Assembly: GCA_021324015.1 (NCBI GenBank)
Contig: JAJPJX010000100.1
Coordinates: 1-48,113, forward strand
DNA: 48,113 nt
Reading direction: 5' to 3'
Source of the DNA: Solibacteraceae bacterium
GTDB taxonomy: Bacteria > Acidobacteriota > Terriglobia > Bryobacterales > Bryobacteraceae
The position numbers were made by a program, and so were the translations under genes. The notes below the pieces were generated by a model. It did not search any database, had not been told where the DNA came from, and saw nothing but the letters and a program-made list of their open reading frames with translations. Position 1 is the first letter of the stretch, and every line of letters starts with the position of its first letter. Shown piece after piece: positions 25,705 to 34,667 of the stretch.

Positions 25705-26658
25705 TCAACGCGCGGCGCGAAACCATAACACCTGGTCGGGCCGCGTGCCGGTCAACAGCTCTCCCGCCGGGGTTACCTCAATCGAATGGTGGCCCGTGGA
25801 TTCCACATAGCCCAGCACCTGCCCGGTCCGCCGGTCGATCTTCATGAGCCACCCCGGCGCGCCGTTGGGCTCATTCCGCGGCTGTGTGCCGATCCAAAGC
25901 GCCCCGTCCCACATGGTGATGGAAAAGGTCTTGCCCAGGTTGTCCCACTCGCCCAGATACCGCCCTTGGAGATCGAAACGCTGGATCCGCCCGTTCTCCC
26001 GGTCCGCGATATACAGAACCCCGTTCTCGTCCACCGCAATCCCGTGCGGCAGATGGAATTGTCCCGGTCCCGTACCAGGGCTGCCCCACTCGCGGATGCG
26101 CTTGCCCGCGGCGGTGTATTCCAAAACGCGCGCGTTGGCGTATCCGTCGGTGATAAACAGGTGGCCGTTCGGCGCGAAGGCGATGTCCGTCGTCCCGCAG
26201 AAAGGGCTCTTCGCGTCGGCCGGCTGGCCGCCCACCTGGATCTCGAGCAATTTCCTGCCTTCCGGCGTGAACTTCAGCACCGTCGAGCTCTGGGCGTCGA
26301 CCGTCCAAACGTTTCCGGCCGGATCGATCCGGATGCTGTGGGGAATCTTGTACAGGCCCTTGCCCCAGGATCTCAGCACGCGTCCCTCCCGGTTCACGGC
26401 GATCACCGGATCGGCCTTCAACCCGCGCTGCAGCAGGTAGATCACGCCCTTCTGGTCCATCGTTACCGACGAGACCATGTCCATCGCCCATCCGCCGCCG
26501 GGCGCCTGGATTCCCAGCCTGGTGCGCTCCAGCCCCAGCCGCGGCGATTGTGCCACCAGCGCCCGCAGTTGATTCGCTTGCGCCCTCAGGTCTTCGCCGG
26601 CCGGTCCCTGCGCCCAGAGCGCCAGGCAAGCGAACCCCACAAGCCCTCTCTTTGGCAT
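25705..26658 (-). CDS. Secreted NHL-repeat beta-propeller, PAL-like
   Basis: About 317 residues from ATG 26658, which places a signal peptide (MPKRGLVGFACLALWAQG) first; the frame is open to 26712. The mature protein is a six-bladed NHL propeller with blades such as KIPHSIRIDPAGNVWTVDAQ, DIAFAPNGHLFITDGYANAR and LPHGIAVDENGVLYIADREN. The motif FITDGYANARV is typical of peptidyl-alpha-hydroxyglycine amidating-lyase-like proteins in bacteria, whose real activity is mostly unknown. It is divergent from the amidohydrolase pair and upstream of the bicupin gene. Confidence 0.83.
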   Translation of the reverse strand: MPKRGLVGFACLALWAQGPAGEDLRAQANQLRALVAQSPRLGLERTRLGIQAPGGGWAMDMVSSVTMDQKGVIYLLQRGLKADPVIAVNREGRVLRSWGKGLYKIPHSIRIDPAGNVWTVDAQSSTVLKFTPEGRKLLEIQVGGQPADAKSPFCGTTDIAFAPNGHLFITDGYANARVLEYTAAGKRIREWGSPGTGPGQFHLPHGIAVDENGVLYIADRENGRIQRFDLQGRYLGEWDNLGKTFSITMWDGALWIGTQPRNEPNGAPGWLMKIDRRTGQVLGYVESTGHHSIEVTPAGELLTGTRPDQVLWFRAAR

Positions 26659-26730
26659 GCGACCGAGTGTATCGCGACTGGCCCGCACCGCGCACCGCTC
26701 CACCGAAATCATCAGCGATACTGTCTGAAG

Positions 26731-27597
26731 ATGCCTAAGTCACCAGCCATTCCGCGCCGCGCCTTTCTCGAAGGCGTGGGCCTCATTGGTGGGGGAGCGC
26801 TGGCCTCGCCGGCGCCCGCTGCTCCCGCCAAGGTGATCGATGTCCACGATCATTTGAAACACCACAGCAACCCCGCCTGGCGTGAAGGCGACCGCAAGCT
26901 CATCGACGCTGCCGACAAGCTCGGCATCGACCAGTTGTGCTGCTCGATCCTCGCTCCCGAGCACCCTGCCGCGCCGGAGTCGTTCCGCCAGTGCAATCTC
27001 TGGACGGCGGCAGCCATGCAGCGTTTTCCCGGCCGCATCCTGGGTTACTGTTACGTGAATCCCGGCTATACCAGGGAAGCCCTGCAGGAGATTCGCCGCT
27101 GCGTCGAGGACCGCGGTTTCATGGGAATCAAGCTCTACAACGATTACCAGGCCTCCGAGCCGGTCCTGTGGCCCGTCGTGGAGTTGGCCATCCAGTTGCG
27201 TGTTCCCATCCTGCAGCATGCCGGGCACCCCTCCTGGCTGCCGCATCCGCAGCCCCGCATCAGCGATGGCAGCCACCTCTCCGCGCTTGCCCGGCGCTAC
27301 CCCGAGGCCATGCTCATCTGCGCGCACATCTGCGGCGGCGGAGACTGGGAGTGGGAGATCAAAGCCCTGCGAAGCGCCCCCACCGTCTACCTGGATACCA
27401 GTGGCAGCGTCCTCGATGAAGGCGTTGTGGAAATGGCGGTCCGCATCCTGGGATCAGACCGGCTTCTGTTCGCTTGCGATACCTCGCTCACGGCCAGCGT
27501 CGGGCGCATCCGCGGCGCCGATATCAGTGAATCCGACAGGGCCAAAATCCTGGGCGGCAACATGCAAAAGATCCTGAGCCGGCGGGGGACCCGATGA
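26731..27597 (+). CDS. Tat-exported amidohydrolase (amidohydrolase-2 family)
   Basis: 288 residues. A twin-arginine signal (IPRRAFLEGVGLIGGGALA) leads into a TIM-barrel amidohydrolase-2 domain. The metal ligands look complete: the HxH of VIDVHDHLKHH, His in PILQHAGHPSW, His in MLICAHICGG and Asp in LLFACDTS. The family hydrolyses or decarboxylates small aromatic and lactone substrates; no substrate can be named. The reading frame is open far upstream (to 25786) only because it is antisense to the NHL gene. The true start is ATG 26731. Its TGA overlaps the ATG of the following paralogue (ATGA). Confidence 0.87.
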   Translation: MPKSPAIPRRAFLEGVGLIGGGALASPAPAAPAKVIDVHDHLKHHSNPAWREGDRKLIDAADKLGIDQLCCSILAPEHPAAPESFRQCNLWTAAAMQRFPGRILGYCYVNPGYTREALQEIRRCVEDRGFMGIKLYNDYQASEPVLWPVVELAIQLRVPILQHAGHPSWLPHPQPRISDGSHLSALARRYPEAMLICAHICGGGDWEWEIKALRSAPTVYLDTSGSVLDEGVVEMAVRILGSDRLLFACDTSLTASVGRIRGADISESDRAKILGGNMQKILSRRGTR

Positions 27598-28367
27598 TCG
27601 ACCTCAACGCCTATCTCGGCCATTTTGCCTTCCGCCAGCTTCGCTACAACACCGCGGATGGTCTGCTCCGGCTCATGGACCGGAAGCGCATCGAGCGCGC
27701 CGCCGTCTCGAGCGCCGCCGCCATTACCTATCGCAACCCGCAGGCAGGCAACGAGGAAGTCGCCGCCGAGGTGAAAGCTCATCGCGACCGCCTGATTCCC
27801 TTCGCGGTTCTGAATCCCGCCTACGCTGGCTGGCGTGACGACCTGAAGATCTGCCAGGAGGAATTCGGGGTCCGCGGGCTGCGCCTCTACCCGCGCTGGC
27901 ACAACTACCGCCTCACGGATTGCCCCTGCCTCGATCTGGTCCACGCCGCCGCCGAACGCGGTCTGCCGGTTTCGATCCCCATCCGCGTGGAAGACCGCCG
28001 CCAGCAGAGCTGGCTCGTGGATATCCCGGACGTGAATCTCGAAGAGATCGCAACTTTGATTAAAGCTGCGCCACGCGCGTCCTTCGTCCTGGTGAGCGGC
28101 TCCGGCTTCGTGAATTCCTCCCTCGGGCGCCCGAATAGCGGCCTGCCGGCCAACTATGCTGTCGAAATCTCGCTGCTCACGGCCGAACTCGAAAACGAAA
28201 TCGGACAGCTTGTGAACACGCTTGGGGAGGACCGTGTGGTCTTTGGCACTGGCATGCCCTTTCACTACCCCGATCCGGCCCTGACCAAACTGGAGATCCT
28301 CGATGTGTCCGAGAGCGTCAAGGAGAAGATCCGCAGCGCCAACGCCGCCCGCCTGTTGAAGCTATGA
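27594..28367 (+). CDS. Amidohydrolase-fold protein lacking metal ligands
   Basis: 257 residues with the same fold as its upstream partner, but no signal peptide and none of the metal-binding residues. The HxH strand reads IDLNAYLGHF, the second histidine position is PVSIPIRVED, the third is FVLVSGSGF, and the aspartate strand is VVFGTGMPFHYP. Conserved structural positions are kept (GVRGLRLYPRWHNY, the C-terminal SESVKEKIRSANAARLL), so this is not random decay. Translation is coupled to the active paralogue through an ATGA overlap. It is possibly a non-catalytic partner (inference). The partner carries a Tat signal, so the two would need to meet before export, or this protein acts alone in the cytoplasm. 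Confidence 0.82.
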   Translation: MIDLNAYLGHFAFRQLRYNTADGLLRLMDRKRIERAAVSSAAAITYRNPQAGNEEVAAEVKAHRDRLIPFAVLNPAYAGWRDDLKICQEEFGVRGLRLYPRWHNYRLTDCPCLDLVHAAAERGLPVSIPIRVEDRRQQSWLVDIPDVNLEEIATLIKAAPRASFVLVSGSGFVNSSLGRPNSGLPANYAVEISLLTAELENEIGQLVNTLGEDRVVFGTGMPFHYPDPALTKLEILDVSESVKEKIRSANAARLLKL

Positions 28368-28391
28368 AGCACTCACGGAGCGCCGCGCGCT

Positions 28392-29591
28392 TCACATCGC
28401 CATCCGCCATCCGGATACGTTGGCCCAGTCCTTCAGTTGCTCCGCGGCCCACGCGTTGCTCCGGTCCTTGTGGCACAGCACGCAGGGGTTCGGAATCTTG
28501 TACTTCTCCGTCATCGCGGGCGTGATAAAGCGGAAGGTGTGGCTCCGCACGTTCACGTCCCCGATGGTCTGCTCGATTTGCGGCATGTGGCAGGCGATGC
28601 ACTCGCTCCCGGCGCTCCCCGCCGCGTGGTGCGTGTGCGCGCTGAGTGATCCCCGCGGTCCGTTGGGCGACTGCGGCCCGTGGCATTGGAGGCAGAGTTC
28701 GTTGCCCGGGCGCACCAGGTCCGCTGCGTACCCGGTGCCGTGCACGTCGTGGCAGGTGAAGCAGACCACCCCCCGGTTGTGCATCAGGCTGGTCACAAAG
28801 TCGTTGCCCTGCATCCGGTTTTTGTGCGCCGTCCCGTCCGGATAGTGTGTAAATGTGGTCTCCCCCAGCCGGTGCTCTTCCAGGTCCCAGACCCGGTCCA
28901 GCCGCTCACCCGGAAGAAAGCCCACCGGCCAGTCGAAATACCGCCCTGCGATCGGATTCGTCTTCGGCCGTCCCTGCGAATGACACTGGATGCAAACGTC
29001 GTTGGCGCGCACGAAATCCAGCCGCCCGGGATTCACGATGTTGTCCCGCGAGGGCCGCGCGGCGTGCGCTGATCCGGGTCCGTGACATTTTTCACACCCC
29101 ACGTTCCACTCGGTCACCTGCTTAGTACGTACGTTGTAATTCACCGAGTGGCATCCGTCGCACAGCGGTCCGGTCGGCCGTTGCATCGGATCGGCCGGAT
29201 AGTGCGGCACCCACCAGTCCGCCCCTGCTTTGACGGCGTAAGGCCGCCACGTCGCGTGGCGCACGTCCCACTGCGCCGGCAGCACGTAGTAATCGTCTCC
29301 GGCCTTCACGAAGTACCGCTGTTTCCACTTGCTGCCGTACGTGAAAAGGATATCCTCTTTGCGAAAGGTAACAGCCGGGTCAGGCTTCGAAAAGTCCCCC
29401 AGGATGACCTCCGGATGCGCCTTGGCGTCCTGCAGGATGTTGGCCATGCGCGTCTTCTTCCAGCGCTCATAGACCCCCGCATGGCACTTGGCGCACTCCC
29501 GCGAACCGATGAAGCGCTTGGCCACAGGCTGCGCCCATGCTTGTGCGAACAGGGAGATCCACAGAAAACCCACCGCGCAGCACGATCTCAT
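28392..29591 (-). CDS. Periplasmic octaheme c-type cytochrome
   Basis: 399 residues with a signal peptide (about residues 1-21, cleavage after AQA-WAQ) and eight CXXCH heme sites: CAKCH, CDGCH, CEKCH, CIQCH, CFTCH, CLQCH, CIACH and CVLCH. The spacing and extra histidines resemble the cytochrome c554/DmsE-like multiheme group found in Acidobacteria and Planctomycetes. A role in periplasmic electron transfer is safe; a catalytic role is not shown. A TATACT box lies 9 bases before the ATG (29601-29606), but no good -35 is visible. The gene is 232 bases downstream of the second TonB receptor gene on the same strand; that spacer holds no gene that I can support. Confidence 0.88.
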   Translation of the reverse strand: MRSCCAVGFLWISLFAQAWAQPVAKRFIGSRECAKCHAGVYERWKKTRMANILQDAKAHPEVILGDFSKPDPAVTFRKEDILFTYGSKWKQRYFVKAGDDYYVLPAQWDVRHATWRPYAVKAGADWWVPHYPADPMQRPTGPLCDGCHSVNYNVRTKQVTEWNVGCEKCHGPGSAHAARPSRDNIVNPGRLDFVRANDVCIQCHSQGRPKTNPIAGRYFDWPVGFLPGERLDRVWDLEEHRLGETTFTHYPDGTAHKNRMQGNDFVTSLMHNRGVVCFTCHDVHGTGYAADLVRPGNELCLQCHGPQSPNGPRGSLSAHTHHAAGSAGSECIACHMPQIEQTIGDVNVRSHTFRFITPAMTEKYKIPNPCVLCHKDRSNAWAAEQLKDWANVSGWRMAM

Positions 29592-29823
29592 ACAGGTCTC
29601 AGTATATGCGCCGGATGGGGCGGCACGGCCTGGAAAGAAGGTGAAAAAGGAAAGTTCGGGAACAGGAGGCCGGATCGGAACCTGTCACGAACCCTGACGA
29701 CTCAACGCCGGGAAGGTCACAGGCCAGGATCCGGCCACCTGCTCCGTTAGATCGATGTTACAGCAACGTGATTCGAAAATTCTATCGGGATGTTCCCGCT
29801 ATTTCCCCTAGGTGCAGCCCTAG

Positions 29824-32800
29824 TCAGAACTCGAAGCGCAGCCCTGACTGCATAACCCGCCCTGAGCCGGCGCTCGTCACCTGACCAAAAGTCCCCGTTC
29901 CGATAGTCGCCCCCGGCGGATTGAAAGGCGGCGTGTTTGTCGAGTTGTACATTTCCCAACGGAATTGAAACCGTTTCCCTTCCGTGACCCGGAAGTTCTT
30001 GAACATGGAGAAATCCAGGTTCCGCAATCCCGGAGCGGTGAGGATATTTCGCCCGGAAGTGCCGTAGTGCCCCACGGCAGTCTTGAAGGCCGACGTGTCG
30101 AACCAGCGCTGCAGCGTCCGCTGGCTCCCCGGCAGGTTTCCGTTGGCCAGCCGGTCCGGCCGCGGGTTGCAGCGCGGGCATCCGTCGGCAATCGGCTCCG
30201 TGGATTGAATAGGATAGAACGGCATGCCGGTCTCGAGCGTCAACACGCCGTTGGCCTGCCAACCGCCCAGCAGGTGCCCGGTCACGCCCCGCTGCGCCCG
30301 AAAGAAAGGCAGTTCCCAGAGAAAAGATGCCGTTGCCCGGTGGCGCTGATCCGTCTCCGCCAGCCCTTTCTCCGCGCGGGCATCGAAGGGGTTACTCAAA
30401 CGGTTGGCGCCGTTCCCGGCGAAGGAATCGAACAGCGTCTTAGAAAAGGTGTAAGTGAACAGCGCCGTCACCCCTTGCGACATGCGTTTCTCCACCTTGG
30501 TGATCAGGGCTTCGTAGGTCCCCGAGGCGTCCGTGTCGATGAATTCGATGTCGCCCCACTGCGGCAGCGGCCGCGTGGTTTGCCCTGCCAACACATTGAT
30601 CAGGTTATACTCGGCCGGCCGGTCGAAATGCGTGGATTTCGACCCCACGTAGCCCACTTCCCACACCATGTCGTGCGGTAGCGCCCGCTGGATGTTTAGA
30701 GTCCACTGCTGTGCGTTTCCCAACCCGTAATCCGCCGGCACTCCCAGCACTTCCGGCGTGGTTCGCCCGGTCACGTTGGTCGCCTGGTCAGCATTCGCCA
30801 TGGTGATACTTACCTTCCCGGGAGGATTCAACTGATTGATGCTGATGTTGAACGGTGGGTTGATGGTCATCACCGTGAGGTTGTTCCACATGTTCACGTT
30901 ATAGAACACTCCGTAGGACGCCCGGACCACGGTCTTGTCGCCCCCGAACGGCCGCCAGGCCAGCCCGAACCGCGGCGCAAAGTCGTGCCGGTCCCAGTTA
31001 TAGAGGTTGGCCGAGACGCCCGGCGGCGGATAAATCTGGCCCGTCGAGAAATCGAAGTTCGGCGTCAGCCCGCGAATGTCCCGGATCGGCGAATTGAGCT
31101 CCCAGCGCAGGCCGAAGTTGAGCGTCAATTTGGGGGTCACCTTCCAGTCGTCGGTGAAGAAGCTGTGCAGCCGCCAGGCGAACATGCGAGTGAATTGTTC
31201 GCCTGGGCGGATCCCCGGAAGCGCGGTGACGGCTTCCCGCACCTGGTTGGGCCAGTCCAGCAGAAAGTCCGCCCACGAGGAGCCGGACTGACTCCCCGTG
31301 AAATCAAATGCCCCCGTCACGAAGCTGAAGGTCTGCCGCCGAAGCAGCACGTGCTGGAAATCCACTCCCGCCTTCATCGAGTGAGAGCCGTGCGTGAAGG
31401 AAAAGGTGTCCGCCACCCGCCGGTTTTCATCCCAGATCGTGTTCGGCGCGGAATTGCCGAAGCCCGTAACACCGGTGATGCTGATGGCGGGCACCCCGGT
31501 AGTGAACGGATCGTTGGTCAGCCCGGGAATCCCCAGGTCGCGCGCGATGTTGAAATTCGACCCGCTGATGGCGTCCAGCGTGCTGAACAGGTCCCGGTTG
31601 TACGAGATCGTAAACTGGTTCAGCTTGGTCGGCGACATCAGCCGCGTGTAGGTGATAACCGCGTTCTGCTGGCGTTTGGGCTGATGCTGGCCGAAATACG
31701 TGTTCGAATTGACCGGCGCCGCGAACCCCTCCACATTTTCCACGCCGTAGCGCCCGAAAAGCCGGTCGTTCGGCCCGATGTTGTAGTCGATCCGCAGGAA
31801 CCCCTGGTGGTCGTCCGTGTTCGTGATGGTCTTGCCGGTAAAGTCGTTGGAGCCCGTGAACACGCCCGCGAGGTTCGGCTGCGGGAAGAATTGCATCAGC
31901 TTTTGCGATTGCGGCGCAATGCGGCTGGCCGGAATCTGGTTGCCCGGGAAGGGCAAGCCGCTCAGGATGTCCTTGATGGGCGTCAGCGCGCCGGTGGGAT
32001 CTCTGCCGGCGTGGAAAAACGGATCCGTCAAATCCCCCGACCGCATTTTGTCGGTCGGGTATACCGCAAACGCCTGCGCCGAAATGCGTTCGATATATCC
32101 CTCGTAGTTCGCTGTAAAGAAGAGCTTGTCTCGGATGATGCGCCCGCTCACGACGGCGCCGAAGTTGTTCCGGCGCAGCGGCTGCTTCGGGGTCGCCGGG
32201 TTTTCGAAGAAATTGCGCGCGTCCAGCACGTCGTTGCGCAGGAACTCGAACAGGGTGCCGTGAAACTGGTTGGTGCCAGGACGGATGGCGGAGATGATCT
32301 GCGCCCCGCTCTCGGTGCCGAACTCCGCTGAATAGAAGCCCGATTCCACCCGGAACTCCTCCAGCGCTTCCACCGACGGCCGCATGCGCACCGCTCCGTG
32401 GATGGCCGTGCGCAGCGGCGCGCCGTCCAGCATGATCCAGTTGTTGTGCACCTTCTGGCCCATGGCGGCGATTCCAAAACCCGGCCCGAAGCCCGAGGTG
32501 GTCACCGAGGAGGCCGGCCCCCGGCTCATGCCCGCGCTCAGCAGGGCCAGGCGGAACATGTTCCGGTTCCCCGGAATGGGCAGTTCGCGGATCTGCTGCT
32601 CGTTGATCAGTTGCCCTACCGTGGCATCGTCGGTCTGTACCAGCGGGGCTTCCTCTTTGACCGTCACTTCCTGCGTCACTTCGCCAAGCTGGAGCTTGAA
32701 ATCGATACGCGCCCGCTGGTTTACCACCAGCGTGATGCCGGACACCACGCCTTTCCGGAATCCGGGCTGCTCGACCGTGACTTCATACGTCCCGATGTTC

Positions 32801-33024
32801 AGCGCCTGCACCTCGTAGTTGCCGCGCTCGTCGGTGCGGGTGGCCCGCCGCTCGCCGGTGCCGGTATTCCGCACCGTCACCACCGCGCCGGGGACCACCG
32901 TGCCCGAGTTGTCCACTACGGTTCCGAGAATCGTCGCACGTTCGTCCTGCGCCGCCACGGGCACCACCGCAACCACCGCCAGCAGTAAGGCGGATATCCA
33001 TTGGGGGAAATTGCGAGACGCCAC
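29824..33024 (-). CDS. Oar-like TonB-dependent outer-membrane receptor
   Basis: About 1066 residues. The start is taken as GTG 33024, which has AAGGAGG four bases upstream; the TTG at 33042 lies upstream of that site. The signal peptide covers ~1-25 (ending PVAAQ). A carboxypeptidase-regulatory-like domain follows (ILGTVVDNSGTVVPGAVVTV), then plug segments (RNMFRLALLSAG, ESGFYSAEFGTESGAQI) and a large barrel ending in SGLRFEF. It belongs to the same family as the two other receptors in the window, with low overall identity by eye, so ligands probably differ. The multiheme cytochrome gene follows downstream on the same strand. Confidence 0.92.
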   Translation of the reverse strand: MASRNFPQWISALLLAVVAVVPVAAQDERATILGTVVDNSGTVVPGAVVTVRNTGTGERRATRTDERGNYEVQALNIGTYEVTVEQPGFRKGVVSGITLVVNQRARIDFKLQLGEVTQEVTVKEEAPLVQTDDATVGQLINEQQIRELPIPGNRNMFRLALLSAGMSRGPASSVTTSGFGPGFGIAAMGQKVHNNWIMLDGAPLRTAIHGAVRMRPSVEALEEFRVESGFYSAEFGTESGAQIISAIRPGTNQFHGTLFEFLRNDVLDARNFFENPATPKQPLRRNNFGAVVSGRIIRDKLFFTANYEGYIERISAQAFAVYPTDKMRSGDLTDPFFHAGRDPTGALTPIKDILSGLPFPGNQIPASRIAPQSQKLMQFFPQPNLAGVFTGSNDFTGKTITNTDDHQGFLRIDYNIGPNDRLFGRYGVENVEGFAAPVNSNTYFGQHQPKRQQNAVITYTRLMSPTKLNQFTISYNRDLFSTLDAISGSNFNIARDLGIPGLTNDPFTTGVPAISITGVTGFGNSAPNTIWDENRRVADTFSFTHGSHSMKAGVDFQHVLLRRQTFSFVTGAFDFTGSQSGSSWADFLLDWPNQVREAVTALPGIRPGEQFTRMFAWRLHSFFTDDWKVTPKLTLNFGLRWELNSPIRDIRGLTPNFDFSTGQIYPPPGVSANLYNWDRHDFAPRFGLAWRPFGGDKTVVRASYGVFYNVNMWNNLTVMTINPPFNISINQLNPPGKVSITMANADQATNVTGRTTPEVLGVPADYGLGNAQQWTLNIQRALPHDMVWEVGYVGSKSTHFDRPAEYNLINVLAGQTTRPLPQWGDIEFIDTDASGTYEALITKVEKRMSQGVTALFTYTFSKTLFDSFAGNGANRLSNPFDARAEKGLAETDQRHRATASFLWELPFFRAQRGVTGHLLGGWQANGVLTLETGMPFYPIQSTEPIADGCPRCNPRPDRLANGNLPGSQRTLQRWFDTSAFKTAVGHYGTSGRNILTAPGLRNLDFSMFKNFRVTEGKRFQFRWEMYNSTNTPPFNPPGATIGTGTFGQVTSAGSGRVMQSGLRFEF

Positions 33025-33047
33025 CAACCCTCCTTGGAGCAAATTGG

Positions 33048-33075
33048 ATTTCAGATATCATATGTCACTTGTCAA
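33048..33075 (-). promoter_or_regulatory. Putative promoter of second TonB receptor gene
   Basis: On the minus strand, consensus TTGACA (33075-33070), 16 bases, then TGAAAT (33053-33048), about 23 bases before GTG 33024. The -10 region ends in AAATCC like the other two receptor promoters. The -35 is perfect, the -10 weak. Confidence 0.42.
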
Positions 33076-33094
33076 GCACCGGCGGCTTCAGGGT

Positions 33095-33112
33095 GGCGGC
33101 AGCGCTGCCGCC
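33095..33112. repeat. 18-bp perfect palindrome between divergent genes
   Basis: GGCGGCAGCGCTGCCGCC is a perfect inverted repeat lying in the 191-base divergent region between the TonB receptor and the glycine-zipper lipoprotein gene. It could be a regulator site or a hairpin. No T-run follows on either strand. Confidence 0.5.
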
Positions 33113-33215
33113 CGTGTAACTTTTACGTTTCTCCTGCCGGAGCAACTGATTGAATTGATTACCTTTCTGATTTGGCGAGGTACGTGCACCTGATGGCCTC
33201 AGAGGTGATCTGCTG

Positions 33216-34055
33216 ATGTTGCCAAGACTGCTCTGCCTCGCACTATTGGTTGTCTCTTTGGGCTGCAACCGGCATCCGAACCAGGAACAAGCGGGGAACA
33301 GCCTTGTGCAGCAGCCTTCCGCCGCGGGAGCTCAGCCTGCTGCGCCTGGTTCGGAAGCTGGCTCAGTTCCCCAACCCGCGCCAGTCGCCCAGTCGCCGGA
33401 ACCGGCCCCGCCCGTGAGCCAAGCTGCCCCCGCACCCCGGCAGGCGTCGCGCCGCATCCGCGCCCACCGGCCCTCCCCCATGGGAACCGCGAGCGCCATC
33501 TCGGAGGATCAGGATGCGCCGGCTCCGGCCGCCCCCGCGGTTAGCCGGGTGACGATCCCCGCCGGGACCGCCATTCGCGTGCGTCTGGATGAAGCGCTGG
33601 ATACGCGGCGCAACCGCGTCGGCGACCGCTTCCCTGCCACCCTGGTCGCACCCGTCACAGTCGGCGATCACGTGGTGATCCCACAGGGCACGCGCTTCGA
33701 GGGCCACATCGTCGAGGCCAAAGCATCGGGCCGCTTCCGGGGACACGGGCTGCTGGGAGTCACCCTGGACTCCTTTCAGCTCAACGGCGCCAGCTACCGG
33801 ATTGACACCTCGGCCGTGGACCGCTCCAGCAAGGGACACAAGAAACGCAACCTCGTGCTAATCGGCGGCGGATCCGGTCTCGGAGCAGGCATCGGAGCGC
33901 TCGCCGGCGGCGGACTTGGCGCCCTCATTGGTGCAGGCGCAGGGGCCGCAGCCGGCACCACGGGCGCCTTCATCACCGGCAAGCGCAACGTCCGAGTGCC
34001 TGCTGAGACCTTGATGAACTTCACCCTGCGCAGCCCGGTGAAGGTTCGCACCTGA
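33216..34055 (+). CDS. Glycine-zipper lipoprotein of unknown function
   Basis: 279 residues. A lipoprotein signal (MLPRLLCLALLVVSLGC, lipobox SLGC) is followed by a low-complexity Pro/Ala/Gln-rich linker (about residues 25-105). A beta-rich domain then starts at VTIPAGTAIRVRLDEALDTR, of the type seen in acidobacterial surface proteins. The C-terminal part has glycine-zipper repeats (GGGSGLGAGIGALAGGGLGA) expected to insert in or pack against a membrane. The start has AGAGGTGA seven bases upstream. Six bases separate it from the next lipoprotein gene, so they are probably an operon. Confidence 0.8.
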   Translation: MLPRLLCLALLVVSLGCNRHPNQEQAGNSLVQQPSAAGAQPAAPGSEAGSVPQPAPVAQSPEPAPPVSQAAPAPRQASRRIRAHRPSPMGTASAISEDQDAPAPAAPAVSRVTIPAGTAIRVRLDEALDTRRNRVGDRFPATLVAPVTVGDHVVIPQGTRFEGHIVEAKASGRFRGHGLLGVTLDSFQLNGASYRIDTSAVDRSSKGHKKRNLVLIGGGSGLGAGIGALAGGGLGALIGAGAGAAAGTTGAFITGKRNVRVPAETLMNFTLRSPVKVRT

Positions 34056-34061
34056 TTCCGC

Positions 34062-34667
34062 ATGCGAGCCACAGGCCTGCTCCTGTGCGCCGCCGCGCTC
34101 GGCATGCATCTGGGATGCTCGGGGCCGGAGAAAGCCGCACCCCCCTCCTCCGGCCCCGCTCCCGCGCCGCAAGCCCGGCCGGCCAGCATTACGCAACTCT
34201 ACGTTACGGCCCCGCGCATCGCGCGCGGGGAAAAGTCTCTCCTGTGCTACGGCGTGGAAAACGCCTCCTCCGTTAAGCTCACCCCACCGCCGCAGGTGCT
34301 TCCCCCCAGCCTCTCGCGCTGCCTGGAAGTCGCTCCAGCGAAAACCACTACCTACACGCTCATGGCCGCGGCCGAGTCAGGCCCGCCGGTCTCGCGCGAA
34401 GTGACCGTCTCGGTCGGTCCTCCGCATCCCCGCATTCTGGATGTCACCGTTAACGCACTATCCATCAAGGCTGGTGATGTCCTCAGCATCTGCTACCGCG
34501 TCGAAGACACCCGCTCGGTCCGCATCGATCCGATCGGCTATGCGCGGGCCGCGGATTCGAGCGGCTGCACGACCGACCAGCCCAAGCGCACCACCACCTA
34601 CACCGTCACGGCCTCGGGAGAAAGCGGCGATCAGGACCGTCAAAGCGTCACCGTGAAAGTGCAGTAG
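34062..34667 (+). CDS. Lipoprotein with two Ig-like repeats
   Basis: 201 residues. A lipoprotein signal (LLLCAAALGMHLGC) leads to a Pro-rich linker and two similar beta-sandwich repeats of about 75 residues. In each repeat a C-Y-x-V-E core (LLCYGVENASSVKL and SICYRVEDTRSVRI) is followed by a second cysteine and a TTTYT strand (AKTTTYTLMA, KRTTTYTVTA). The paired cysteines suggest one disulfide per repeat. The function is unknown; it is likely an envelope scaffold. The gene overlaps the convergent cytochrome gene by 20 bases. Confidence 0.78.
   Translation: MRATGLLLCAAALGMHLGCSGPEKAAPPSSGPAPAPQARPASITQLYVTAPRIARGEKSLLCYGVENASSVKLTPPPQVLPPSLSRCLEVAPAKTTTYTLMAAAESGPPVSREVTVSVGPPHPRILDVTVNALSIKAGDVLSICYRVEDTRSVRIDPIGYARAADSSGCTTDQPKRTTTYTVTASGESGDQDRQSVTVKVQ

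Noticed and set aside
25786-26730. N-terminal extension of the amidohydrolase frame
   Set aside because: This part is antisense to the NHL propeller gene and would place about 315 unrelated residues before a Tat signal.
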